Positions 35,979 to 48,719 of a stretch of DNA of 64,000 bases are shown here, in pieces. The DNA is from Cenococcum geophilum 1.58 (taxonomy: Eukaryota; Ascomycota; Dothideomycetes; Gloniales; Gloniaceae), in NCBI GenBank assembly GCA_001692895.1, contig KV748182.1:3042341-3106340 (forward strand), given 5' to 3'. Below the pieces are notes generated by a model. It made no database searches. It was given only the letters and a program-made list of their open reading frames with translations, and was not told the origin of the DNA. Made by a program: the position numbers and the translations under genes. How positions within the stretch are numbered: the stretch's first letter is position 1; each line of letters opens with the position of its first letter.

Positions 35979-38900
35979 CTAATCAGTGAGCGCGCATAGA
36001 TCAGCAATCACTTAATACCTCCCCCTAAGCAATACACACGACAGCAACCACCCGTTTAGACTCCTAGTACGACCTACTAGAAGGTCGGAAGTCGGGGATT
36101 ACGGACTTATCTCTAACTCTATATACTTATTTAAGTCTTAGTATAGTTTACTAGAAGTTATAGATGTAAATATAGACCTATACGGAACCCCTATCCTTAA
36201 CCCCCTTAAACCTTAAACCTCTTTAGACCTTTTATGGAAACCCTTTACCCTCCTATAAACTATTATGGACCCATTAATCGATTTTACGGACCGTTATAAG
36301 ACCTCCCCCACCCGTTATAAGCTACTACCACCCGCTACGCACCATACTACACTATAGTATGGCAGATATTAGCAAGCAAGTTAGTAAAGGTTAAAAGAAG
36401 TAGAGATAAGGCGTTGATGTTACGTCTATAAACAATATTAACAACTATATTAGCTTTAAAATCCTTAAATATAAACACTTTAAGCTTATAAATAACGACC
36501 TATAGGAGCAATATAAGGAAGACTTTGCGGACTTTATGGAAGCTATTTTTAAGGCTTATAACCCTACTGCCATCTATAACCTATAAACCCTTTTACGTCA
36601 CTAAGGCGTATAGGTTAAAAGGGACAAACAAGTCACTATTATACGGTCTCTATATAACATACTATATAAAGAGAACCAAACAGAATAGACTAAAGAGCAG
36701 ATCTTAGATTACATTAAAACCAGCGACCTCTTTGCCTCCTTTAAACTTAATAGAATCTCTGGCCTTATAGCTGACCTATTTAACTAAATTCGTTCCATAA
36801 ACCTAAGTAACATTAGAATTAATCTTACTAGCTAAAGTACACCTAATACTTAAGTTACGGACCATAATACCCCCGTAACCTAAATTACGGACTATAATAC
36901 CCCTATAAACCAAAATACGGACTAAATTACCCCTATTATTTAAGTTATAGATCCGCAAGCCATATATCCGCAAGCCATAGATTTATAAATCATAGATCCG
37001 CAACCTACTTAAGTAAAGACCTATAGTAAGGAGCTAGCTAACCTAGCCAAGCTCTATACCGACGAATCTAAGTATAGCAGTAAAAACAATAACTTTAACT
37101 TTAAACTTACTATCTTTATGGACCTCTATTAAAAGGCTAATATTCCTAAACAGGAATTCAGCTAAGCCTACTCCACTATACTACGCGGCCTAGCACTTAA
37201 CTACTACTACACTAACCTTAAGAGCAACCCCCTTAGTGTACCCTTTAATAAGCTATATAAAGCTACGCGTAACTACTTTAAAGGACCGGAATATAAGCGT
37301 GATATTCTTACCCAATGGAATGCAACCAAGCTATAGACCGTAATTAATAAGAATACTAAAAAATCGACTATAGAGTGCCTATAAATTCTCATTAAAGACC
37401 TTCGGCACCTATAGTATGGCCTTAACACCAAGCTTCGAACAGACGACTTCCTATATAATAAACTTATTACAGCCTGCTAGGAAGTAGAGCCCTATAAGTA
37501 CGCCTACTACAAGCCTGTAGATACCTTAGCTGGCCTTATTAATAACCTACACTCCTCTATTATAATGTATAAAGTCTTAAACCCACTAAGCAGCACTTAA
37601 GCCTTTATTGCGGATATTTAATATCCGTAAATAGACTTAGACGTCTACTTTACGGACCGCCGCTACTACTAGCAGCACCTATACCGACCAAGTCCTACCT
37701 ATAACCCCTATAGCAACCCCTGTATAAAAACATACCCCTGTAGATAAACCAGCCAGAAGTGCTTCGTGTGCGGTAAGGAAGGATGTTGGTCTATAAGGTA
37801 TACCCGGGAAGAACATAATAAGTTTAGAAAGAGACTTAATAGCCGTATTAACTAGTTTATTTTGGAATATAAAGGAGAGAAAGTAGAAGAGACCCCTAAT
37901 AAGTTAATAGAAGCCCTTATAATTAACTTTAACTTAGACGCTTAGAAATAAGAGACCTTAGAGATATTCCTAACTACTTTTGGACCTTTTACAGACAGCT
38001 AAGCCTTTAATATTATAACCGTATTAGCTAACCGTTCCTTTATACACTTAGTTACGCCCAAAAACCATTCCGTAAGTACCCCCGTTATAGATATTATAAA
38101 TTATAAGCAGGACCTATTTGCATATATTACTATAGAACGCTATACCCCTAAGGAATTCTACGGTATTATAATCGACATAAGTGCCTCTAAGAAGTCTACC
38201 GTAGGCTATGGACAATACCTCGTATATAGGACTACTACAAATAATAATACGGACATTGATATTACGTAAACTGGGGCCGTAAATATCTAATTTAGCATCG
38301 GCTTAACCGCATTAATTGGATTAGTTAAAGTTAAGACTCTAATTAGCCTAGTTAACTTCCACGTAGTAAAAGCGGATACTTTCTTCCTACTCTATCTTGT
38401 AGATATGGATAGGTTATAGGTGTACTATAATAATGTTATGGACACCCTAATTGGCCCTATAACTACCCTAGGAAGTAAGTATATTACCCTACCAATTACA
38501 CGACGATTTAGACACCCGTTCCTTATATAGGGAGAGACTTTATAGACCTATATTTAGGAATCTTTTAACTATAACCCGTGCTACCTTACTAGTACGGAGA
38601 TCTACCGCCTATACCGCCGTTTCGGCCACCTATTAGCCGAAAAGCTATATAGAGTCCTTGAATGCTCTGGATATGACGACGTTAATAGGAAGGCAATTAA
38701 CCACCTAACTAAATACTGCTCCTTCTACTAGAAATACGGACGTTCCCTAGGCTGATTTAAGTTTACCCTTTATAAGGACCTTAACTTTAACCACTTAGTA
38801 TATATAGACATTATATATATTAACGGCAGTCTAGTATTATATATAATTAATAAGGCAACCCGCTATTAAGCCGCCCGTTAGTTGCAAAATATATCTATAA

Positions 38901-41805
38901 AATACACTTAGGATATTTTACGGACCTGCTAGATCGATATATACGTTGGACCTCCGCAGTATATTACCTACGACGCTAGTAGGAACTTTATTAGCAAGGA
39001 ATTCTAGCAGTATGCTACGGCTATAGCTATATTAATAAAAGCTATTCTAGTTAAGGCGTACTGGTCCGTTAGGCTTGTTAAGTAAGCTCACCCAGCCTTA
39101 TAAAGAGCTTACTAGATTATTATAGACGAGTGTAAGGACATCTAAAAGGAACTGGCTTTACAGATAGCTGTAAAAGCTGTTAATAATACCGCTGGCCCCA
39201 ACAGACTAGTACCCACCCTCTTAGTTTATGGAGCCTACCCAAGGATAAGTAACCTAGGCCCTCCTGCCCCGTCTATTACGGAATGAGCAGCTATAATACG
39301 GAAGGTAATAACTAAAATAGTTAAGCTACGGGCCAAGCAAGCTATTAATAACGCCCTGTACTACCGCAACGGACCTAACACAACCCTAGTACACGACCTC
39401 CCGCTTAACTCTGAAGTCCTTGTATGGCGTGAAAGCGGCAGTTAGAATGGACCTTATTGTCTACTAGCCGTAGAAAATGAGACGTGCTGCGTATAGCTTT
39501 CTAGTGGGCCAACCAGCTTTAGAAGCACGTCTGTAAAACCCTACTTTCGGCCCGAAAATACCTATAACGTTAAACCAGACGAACTAGAAGCACCTATCAA
39601 ACTAGACGAACCGGAAGCACCCGCCGAATTAGATGAACTGGAAGCACCCTTGCCTACCCTAGAAGTCCCCTAGAAACCCACTGAACCTACTAAACCTACT
39701 ATAAAGCGTGGTTAAGGACGCCCCTAAAAGCACCCTATAACTAAGAACACTATAACAGAAAATCACCTAACCTCCGCAGGAATATCCGTAAGGTAATCTC
39801 CGCCTATAGATATATTAGTTTTAGTATAGGAAACCCCGTTTACGGACTTATGATATAAAGAGATTAACGGACTACTTAAAAAGGGTATCTTTGTGGTTAT
39901 AATAGAGAAAGATATCCCGCAAGGCGTCCGTATATTTAACTTACGCTTTATTAATAAGATTAAGCACCCTAGTATTAATAAAGCCTTTAAGAAATTAAGG
40001 CTTATTATATAAGCTTATAATAATAAGGGAAAGGACTTAGTCCTTATATAATTGCCTATAATTTAATAAGTTAGCTAATAAATTATACTTGTACTTACGC
40101 TAGGACTACAGTAAACTAAATCCGTAGCCCTATACTTACGGGACATCTTATAAGCCTATATGTAGTCCAATACCTACCTAAGTAAGGACATCTTTATACA
40201 ACCACCCTATGAGCTTAACCTATAACTAGGAACAATTTTATAGGTCGTAAAACCTCTTTACGGAGTACTAGAAGCTAGGAACTACTAATTTAAGACGTAC
40301 TACTAGTATTACGTTAGTAAGCTTAAAATAGAACAGTTAACCTACGACCCCTACCTCCTATATAGCCTATTAAACGGCCTTAGTATTATTAGACTTTAAA
40401 TAGATAATACCCTATTCCTAGTAGACTAGACCTTTACGGACGCTAAAGAAACTAAACTATAAAAGGCTAAGTTCTTAGCAAAGCTATAAAAGTAGTTAAC
40501 TAAGCAGAATCCGATTAAGTTTAATAGAGGCCTAATTATATAAAAGGGCAACCTAATTAAGCTAACTTAGGAACGCTAAGCTTAAAACCTAAAGCTTATT
40601 ATAGTAAAGCCTATAGACCTTACTAGTTCCCGCGAAGAAACCTATAAGACTGTAAATATAAAGGACTAATACGCTGTATAGCGTGTAAGAGGCGCCTATA
40701 TTACCATAGTCTGCTAACCTAAATCTACCTACGACTTATCCTTTACGGCCTAAGTAGTAGATCCGTAAGAAGAAAATATTAAGTAGCTTAATAAGCGCAT
40801 TTAGTGGCAAATTAATAATGTAGTAAGGGGACTTACTTTTATACCACTAGACCTAAATTCCCTTAGCCTACTAGTATTTACGGACGCCTTCTTTACCAAT
40901 AATAAAGACCTATTATCACAAATTGGCTTTATAATTATACTTATAGACCGCAATTAGGACGCAAATATACTACACTAGTCTTTAATTAAGTGTAAATAAG
41001 TAACCCATAGTGTACTAGCTTTTAAACTATATATACTAGCTTATAGATTTAATATAGCAGCTACAATTAAATTAACGGTCTAGAAGATTTTATAACTAGA
41101 GTAGTTACCCCTAGTTTTATGCACTAATTTAAAGTCCCTTTACAACTGCCTAGTTAAACTAGGTACAATATAAGAGAAGAGGCTTATAGTTGACCTAATG
41201 TGCTTACATTAGGCCTATAAACGACGTGAGATTACGGAGGTTAAATGGATTAGCAGCGGAGATAACCTAGCGGACGCCATAACTAAGGCAAAGCTGTGTT
41301 AAGCCCTTAAAACCCTAATTAATATAAATAAGCTCAACCTAAAAGTTATAAAATAGGTAGAACGGGACTAACGGAGTACCTATAGTATGTCTACGGCCCG
41401 TTAGAAGGCCGTACGGCTCATTATACGGTATAGGTGGAAAATGGTAAAAAGCTACGGTGGAACTTAGTAGACTTACGTAACCTACCGAATTTTATAGGGT
41501 AGTTAAATTGACCAATTACAATTTTCCATCCCCGGGATGGAAAATCGCCATTGGTTCGCTTAGCACTAGCGCCTTAGCGGCCCTTAAAATCTAACTTATG
41601 GCTCGTCTACTGCCTATCGAAAGGCTGTACGGTTCATTTTACGGACCGTAAGTAGAACTTACGGCTAGCTTAGGGCACCGTTTGGAAGGCAGCCTAGACG
41701 GCACCTTAGGGAGATTTCCTATGTATTTTCCTTTATATTCTATGGTTTTATTAAAGCAATTACGGAGGCTATATATAGGTGGTTTCATTTTTCAAGTACT
41801 GCCAG

Positions 41806-42073
41806 TGTATAATTACAGCACCTGTTGTACCAAACGCGTGCTTACGCGTTCGGTACACTAGGTACGCGTTTACGCGTTCAGTGCACCAACCACTCGCTTA
41901 CGCGTCTGGTGCACTTATAAAGCACTAACTAATTAGGGGGGAGGTGCATCAGTATATAGACCACGTAGTCTGCTTTATATAATCGACAGTCACCATCCAA
42001 ACAAGCATACGATACTACATGTATTTCGTGCCCGTGGATACGACTCACTCGTGTTATTAAGTTAGTACGAACA
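41806..42073 (+). repeat. Copia 3' LTR
   Basis: Partner of 35711-35978, slightly less mutated, with the same 28-bp array at 41829-41912. The target duplication gatat follows. Confidence 0.93.
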
Positions 42074-43638
42074 GATATATACTCCTTTTATTATATAATA
42101 TTAGCTAGATTAGAAAATAGAGTAGGGAGATAAACTAACCTAAGATTTATTAAGGTGCTTAATTATAATATCCATTATAAAGAGTATATTCTTAAGCGTT
42201 GCACTATATCCTTAGCATTTTAGGGTTACTTAGTGGAATATTTAAAGAAAACTTTTTATTATATAAAGCGCCTCCTAGTCCTTTGGACTAAGATAGTCCT
42301 TTTTAAGTATATTAAGGTTACGCTTAGTATACGTATTAAAGGCAGACTTTTTCTAAATTACTACGCTGAGTATAAGATACTAGCTATTCTATCTTATATA
42401 ATTATTAAGTAGAATTCTTCTCTCTATAAGACTTTTAAACCCCCTTATACGACTAGCTAAGCTATAGGTATATACGGTAACGTCATAAAGCTTTTTAAAT
42501 GCGCTAAGTTTTTAAAATGTATTACTCTTCTCTTTCTCCTCTTTTAGATCTAACTACTTTCCTTTTACCTTATCTTTTTTATATAACTTAATATTATTAA
42601 GACTAATTAAGTTTTTAAAAAGGAAAGCCTATATAGTAAGGTTTAGAATATAACCTTAGTAGTAGATTTATTAGTAGACGGGATTCTATTTAATTCCCTC
42701 TTCTTAAAAAAGCTAGCCGCTTATTATATAACAGAGCTTATTATTTATAGTATAGTTATCGGATATAACGGTACCTAGTTTTTATATAATCCCGTAGTCC
42801 TTAAGCACTAAAAGGAGAGTATTTTATTACTTGTTTTTACTATAAGAGGCTACTATATAAAGGCCGAGGAGAGCGTTTATAAGCTTTTCCTAGCTATTAA
42901 TAAAATGGCCGTAAATTATAAGGAGAAGGTAATTATTTAAAGAGGTCTAGATATTGACAGAGAGATAAATACTTATTAGCGCAGACTATAGCCTTTTTTG
43001 TATAATACCCTTTTATAATAGCTATAAGTTATAGATCTTTTTACTAACTACTAAATAGGCTATAGTTATATAGCCGTCTACTTTAGGATTAATTAACTAT
43101 AAAAGGATATAGAACTCCGGCTACTTAACTATCCAAAATAGTAAGTTTTGTACGATAATTAATATAATAAGGGCCTTATTAATAACTTTCTTATTTAGGA
43201 CTACTCGGAGTACTTTTAAATCTAGCTCTTCTGTCTTATTTTAAGATAACGCTTTAAGGTAAAGATCTTTTAATTAATTCTATATTGCTTCTTTTATATA
43301 ACTAGTTTTAGGCTTAACTATAATGCTATGCTTTAACGCTAAGTAGTTTTAGAAGTTAGAAGTTGACTATATAGCGTATAACTCTATATAGTGTTTATAA
43401 TAGAATAAAAGATAAGCATTTTTGTTTTATACGGGCTTATTACTACCTAGTAAATAGGTATGCTCTTATGTTAAAAGAGTTAAGCGACCTCTTATATTTT
43501 TTTATTTAGAAGTATTGATAGAGTTAAGAGCTTCTAATTCTACTTTTAAAGCTATATTTATACAATAATAAAGAAGAAGAAGAAGACTGAAAATTTATTT
43601 AGGATATTCCAAGACTTATTGCAATAAGATGGAATGGC

Positions 43639-43660
43639 TATCCTTATCGCGATAAGGATA
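43639..43660. repeat. 22-bp perfect palindrome near the hAT-A right end
   Basis: The sequence centred on tcgcga reads identically on both strands for 22 bp (core ccttatcgcgataagg). Its core is repeated 10 bp further on, at 43670-43684. It lies about 45 bp inside the right terminus of hAT-A, where transposase-binding sites are expected. Confidence 0.75.
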
Positions 43661-45344
43661 TCTATTCCGTCTTATCGCGATAAGGTTTATCCAAAACCAC
43701 CCTAAGATTAGTAAGCCACAACTAAAGCGATAGCGCGCCCGTAAGAATAAGGCTCTTTAGTTGTTTGCCCTTAATAAGGCTCTAGTAGGCTTACTAGTAA
43801 GAGGTAAAATTAAATAAGAGCTCTTTTACTATAAACGGTATTCTAATTATAGTGTCGCGAAATCTTCCTTAAGTATAGACTTGCTAATAAACAAACCCCG
43901 TTTGCTAGTTTGTTTGTTTATTTACTTTATAATTAAATAACCAATTAAGCCTAGAGGCCTAATTTTAGCAGTCAATCAAGCCCTATATCGTCTCGTTTAA
44001 TTAAGTTGGTTTACTCGTTTAATATATAAGATATAGGTATTATTATTAGTTAAGGGGCGGTTCTTAGTAGTTGAGTTTTAGGTAGTTCTATAATATACCA
44101 CAATTGTGATATAATATACGCGCCGAAAATAAACACCTAAACGCGTCTTTCTGACTTAACCCTCTAAAGTCTCCTCTTTTACCCACCAATTCCTGTTGCT
44201 ATACTGCCTATATTATGTCTTCCCACCTTACTAAAGCTGGCCCTGTTGATTTAGTAGAGAATACGCCTGTAATTGTGCCTAGCAAAGCCTATAAAGGTTT
44301 CGATACCTCATTAGAATTAACCCCCCTTAAGGACGAATACGAAGGCCTTAATTGGGACTGTGTAGAGAGATATTAACGGCCTTATTAAGACCTTCTTAGA
44401 ACTCCAAGCTTTATATAGGACTATAGCTGGCGGCTCTAGTAAAGATTTAGTGAGAAAATAACCGTTTTCTTATATAAATATTGCTATATATATAAAATTA
44501 AGGTGACCCTATATAAAACTAGTAGAGCTACTACTTCTGCGGTAGGATACCTTGCTAAGGATATAGATAGCTATTAGGTTAATTCTTGTGGTCCTATTAA
44601 TTATATAATATTTTAAAAGCGGAAGGCTTTAACTATTTTAGAGTAGATTTAAGAAACTCACTATATATTATAAGCAGTTACTAATAAGCTTATTAAGTCC
44701 TATAACTCCAATATCTTTAAATAAGCAATTATACTATAGATCGCTACCGGAAACTACCCTCTATAAGAAGTCGAGCGACCTAAATTTTAAGCCCTAATTA
44801 CGGCCGCAAATAAAGACGCTGAGCTTAATCTATACCAAAACCACAAGTTAATTTATAGTTAAGTTCTCGCTAAATATAACAGTAATAAAAGTGTGGTAAT
44901 AGAAGAACTGGCCTAATTAATAACAAGATTTTATATATTATTTAATAGCTAGATAACGCGCGATAAGAAGAAGGCTCTTACTAGTATCTATATTTACTAT
45001 TTAGACCATTAAGGCCAGATTTAAGACTTTATACTTACTCTACTAGAGTAGCTTAGCCTATATAGCGGCTATAACTACCATAATGTTATTAGCAATACCA
45101 TTACTAAGTATAATCTTAGTAGTTAAATTAGCTAGTTTATTATAGATAATGCCTATAATAACGATACCTATATTAACTTCCTCGCGGTAGAGCTTAAATT
45201 TAATAAAGAGTAACATTAAGTACGGTGCGCTACTTATATATTTAATCTAGTGGCTTAATTAAGTCTATTTAAAACTAATAAAGATGCGTTTAAGAACAGT
45301 AATAAGAACTTAACGGTAGGTAGGCGTTCCCCTACTATTAATAT

Positions 45345-45511
45345 TGTTCGGATCATGGGGGGGGTTTTGGTTTCAATCGATTTCTTCTCTTTTTCCTTTC
45401 TACTTCTACAGGTGGAATTTGATGGATCTCCTGAGCTCGCTTAGCTCACGTGGTTAACCCAATTGGTTATAAGCAACTGTGTCTACTATATTACAGAACC
45501 TTATTCAAATA
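45345..45511 (-). repeat. LTR of the gag-only element, left
   Basis: 167 bp, nearly identical to 47214-47381, including the G-run after atca and the shared block ctgtgtctactatatta. It is preceded by the target duplication aatat. Confidence 0.9.
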
Positions 45512-46540
45512 CTAGCAACAACTAGGAAATAAGAGAAAGGGGTACTAGTAAATAAGTCCGTAGTCTCTATCCCTCTCCCTTTTTAAATTCGGTCCAAAAC
45601 ACCTCCGCCTTAGGGTTGCCGTAATAACTAGGATAGGGTTCTATATTAAGGTAGAAGTTAGAAGCTCTAAACCTTGCTGTAAAGGTATCCCCTTAGTTAT
45701 CGTCGTCGTCGTCGGTATCGCCGTTACTGCCCTCAAAATCGGAGATATATTGACGTATTTTTCGGTCCCTTTTGTCCTTTATATGGTTCGTAGACTAATA
45801 TCTAGATTTACTGCATACAAAGCACTTTTTGCCCTTATTGCGATATTAACGGTTAGGGGGGTAATATCGTCGGTTAGTATAGAATAATTCAATCTCTGGT
45901 TCTTGTTTACCGTACGTCGCGATTAAGGATTTAATATCGCTAATAAGGCCAGCAAGGGTAGTAGCGGGTCGGAAATAGGCTGGTTTGCAAGCTAATACAT
46001 CTTAGCACGTAGTAAGAAGCTTATTATAGAATGTCGTGTTATTCTAAAGGTCCTTTGCTAACCCGCGTTGTAGCTACCACATCTCGTTAATTAATACCTG
46101 AAATGCTTAGCCTATATTAAGTCCTTTTTAAGCAGTAACTTATTTAAGTATAATCGCATTCCACTTTAATAGGATGTCGCGTTTATATTCGTTGCCTTTA
46201 AAGTATAATTTTAGGCCTATGCATACGTTCTTAAGGTTAAGATCTTTAAGGTAGGTAAAGTAGTATTTAAGGGCAAGGCCGCGGAGTATAGTAGGAATAG
46301 CAATAATATACGCTTGCTTAGGGACGCCGGCTCGGAGGCAGTAGTTTTAGAAGATCTTAAACTTAAAATTAAAGTTGTCTTGTTTGCTAGAGTATTTAAC
46401 TTTGTCCATATAGAGCTTAGCTAAGTTAGTAATCTCTCTTCCGAAGCTTCCTTATAGGGCGAGCTGGTTTATAGCTTGGGTTGTAGTTAGGGTTGGAGTT
46501 ACTTAAACGGGAGTAGTTAATAGTAATGGTAGGGGTGGGG

Positions 46541-46628
46541 TAGGGTCGTCGGTAGGGTCGTCAGTAGGGTCGTCAGTAGGGTTGTCGGTAGGGTTGTCGG
46601 TAGGGCCGTTAGCAGGGTCGTCGGTAGG
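46541..46628. repeat. 12-bp tandem repeat coding a PTDD/PTDN array
   Basis: About seven units close to tagggtcgtcgg lie within the minus-strand gag frame and code for repeated Pro-Thr-Asp-Asp or Asp-Asn. A 12-bp period keeps frame, so copy number can vary without breaking the protein. Confidence 0.85.
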
Positions 46629-47213
46629 CCATTTTAAGGGAGTTAGTTCGTGAATAGCTACTAAGAGGCCGTCTACAATTAACTTCCTTGCCTCCTTCCG
46701 TACGTATACTCTATTCTTATAGAGGTAATCCCTGATCTTCTTTAATCGATCCTTGCCGAGGTTATTAAGTATGTCCTTTGTAAACAACTCAAAATCGTCA
46801 ATAAAGCTCTCCTATAGGTCGAATCCCTTCTATCCATTCTCCTTGTATATTAATAATCGCCAATTAACGAATGCTTCGACTTCCTTGATATCGGTTGCGG
46901 TCACATTAATTCTGGTCTTCTATTTTTTAGTATCTATTGCGGAGGTAGATTTTTCAGTATTTATCGCGGAGGTAGCCATCTTTTAGTTCCGCAGTTGATT
47001 CGATTTAACAGTTGGACTAGAAGCGTGGAAACACCTACAAACTAATCGTTCTAAAGGCGTAATAGACGCAGGTTAGAAGCGCGAGTAACCTTATAAACTG
47101 GCCTTTAGGCTTAGTAAGCAATACCTTAATTCTTAGCCTTTAATAAGAGGTCTAGAGAACCAGACAGTGCCTCTCTTCGTTATTCCTTTGCTGATCTGCG
47201 CGGCACTGATCAG

Positions 47214-47381
47214 TGTTTAGATCACGGGGGGGGGTTTTAGTTTTAATCGATTTCTTCTCTTTTTCCTTTCTACTTCTACAGGTGGAATTTAATGGATCTC
47301 CTAAGCTCGCTTAGCTCACGTGGTTAACCCAATTGGTTATAAGCAACTGTGTCTACTATATTATAGAACCTTATTCAGACA
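47214..47381 (-). repeat. LTR of the gag-only element, right
   Basis: 168 bp, partner of 45345-45511. It ends ttattcagaca and is followed by the target duplication aatat. Confidence 0.9.
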
Positions 47382-48694
47382 AATATAATTAAAACTAAGA
47401 CTTTTATAGAAAGAGCAGCAGTTCCTAAAGGAATGGCGAAAGGAAGGCCCGCTTAAAACTCTTATTAATTTTATTTATTTAATCTGTTCGCTATAAAAGT
47501 ATAAATAGTTCTATACCTTCTAGCGAGAGGAAAACGCTATGCTACTGCGTACTAATTTTAAAGTCCTTAAGCTTGTTAAGCCTATTAAGACTAAGTGGAA
47601 TAGTTATTTAATAATATTTAAACGGGCTGTTAAGCTTTAAGGCCCTATTTCCTTAATAATATAGTACGATATTAATAAATGGAATAGAAAGCTTATAATA
47701 ATCAAGTCTAGTTAATAACGTAGAAAGAATCCGAATCCGTATTAGAAGCCTCTTAATTAACCTCTCTATATACGAGTTAGTGGCCTTCCTATAATTAGGA
47801 CGTTATTAAACAATATATTTAGCTTCTTAAGCCGCTTTAGTAAGCTACACTTAAGCTTAAAGAAAGAGGTAAGGCTGGGCGCAATGGCGTAATATAGGAA
47901 GTTATCCCTTATATAGCGTTTTTAATAAGGCACTACGAAGAAGCTAAGGCTTAATTAACTAAGGTAATGACAGAGGATTATCCTAATTAAGAGGCAATTA
48001 AGGATTACTACGAAATTAATATTAATCGCAGGTGGGCGAAGCTTTAAAAATACTATATAGCGCTTAATTAGACGCCTATCTACTACGCAGCTTACCTACT
48101 ATACTCTAACCTTAAGCGATTCTGCTAAAATAACTAGAAAGAGAGGCCTAATTGGATAACTAGCTGTGACGCTTCCTTCTAAAAGCTCTAGCTTAAGTAT
48201 AAAGGAAAAAAGCTATAGTTGGTAGGGTAAGCCTCTAAAAAAAATTAGCCTTTATAACCTAATATTAATAACTTTATTAAAAGCTTTAGAGGTACTGCCT
48301 TTACTATAGCACCTTCCTTATTTAATAATTAAGAAGATAAGTATAAGTAGTAGAAGAAACTTAATCCACTAATAGAAGATTACCTACTAGCTTACAATCC
48401 GTTCTTATATTAGAGGATAATAGTAATAAAGTTTCCTAACCTTAGCTAAATGGCGCTTAATATACTAAGTATACTACCGTTAAGCTGCGACTGCAAACAA
48501 TTGTTTAGTAAGCTCGGTAATATACTTAAGCCTTATCGCTTATAAATACGGCCTAATATTATCGTAGCCTTATAGTGTACGCGAAGCTAGAACCGTAACG
48601 GCTTTTGTTGGTGTCATAGGGTAACTCACCAATGCTACTCGAGTAGACACAGTGAATGTTGGTTGCAAAGCTTATTGTTTAGAATTAGGGGGTG

Positions 48695-48719
48695 GGTGAG
48701 GAACCTAAGGTTCCTCACC
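48695..48719. repeat. 25-bp hairpin in the hAT-C 3' region
   Basis: The 12-bp arms ggtgaggaacct and aggttcctcacc are separated by one base. It lies in a RIP-free 190-bp patch (about 48600-48790) with a second direct repeat, gacacgtgac, just downstream. It may be a separate small insertion or a subterminal signal of hAT-C. Confidence 0.6.

Larger units (their letters stand above)
35711..42073 (+). mobile_element. Copia LTR retrotransposon nested in hAT-A; fossil
   Basis: LTRs of 268 bp (35711-35978 and 41806-42073) start tgtataatta and end with aca. The 5-bp target duplication gatat is at 35706-35710 and 42074-42078. The plus-strand order is Ty1/Copia: gag about 36400-37700 with a zinc knuckle (CFVCGKEGCW) near 37750, protease and integrase about 38100-39300, a linker with repeated LDE(P/L)EAP units near 39580-39650, reverse transcriptase about 39840-40450, and RNase H about 40850-41300 with an SGDNLADAITKAK block near 41260. 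It is RIP-mutated but less saturated than Gypsy-O, with dozens of breaks, so dead. It is the innermost and youngest layer of this arm of the nest. Confidence 0.92.
34826..43704 (-). mobile_element. hAT-A DNA transposon nested in hAT-B, carrying a Copia element
   Basis: Terminal inverted repeats cagggtggttttggat (34826-34841) and its near-perfect inverse (43689-43704) are bounded by the perfect 8-bp duplication agattagt (34818-34825 and 43705-43712), diagnostic of hAT. The own sequence is 34826-35710 plus 42079-43704, about 2.5 kb. On the minus strand the C-terminal dimerisation region is readable at about 35620-35100: a YATALIL...RYI block, then LERVF, IDPKTL and KCLKN-like motifs. The N-terminal part lies to the right of the Copia insert. 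Tandem gatattgcg-like units stand near the left end and a large palindrome near the right end. The transposase is RIP-inactivated with many stops. Confidence 0.9.
45345..47381 (-). mobile_element. Gag-only, non-autonomous LTR retrotransposon (Copia-like gag) nested in hAT-C; fossil
   Basis: LTRs of 167-168 bp (45345-45511 and 47214-47381) begin tgtt and end with attcagaca or a RIP variant. The 5-bp target duplication aatat is at 45340-45344 and 47382-47386. The internal 1.7 kb holds one minus-strand coding block, about 46979-45590. It has a start context at 46979, a proline/threonine/aspartate repeat near 46630-46540, a gag core that resembles by eye the gag of the Copia at 35711 (shared NLAKLY and ILRGLAL motifs), and a CFVC zinc-knuckle start near 45830. 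No protease, integrase or reverse transcriptase fits in it. It is only lightly mutated (about six breaks). Mobilisation by a Copia relative is inferred. Confidence 0.85.

Noticed and set aside
43713-43875. Independent short element between hAT-A and hAT-C
   Set aside because: It aligns with the BED-finger region of hAT-B copy 1 and joins 34825 and 49347, so it is part of hAT-B copy 2.
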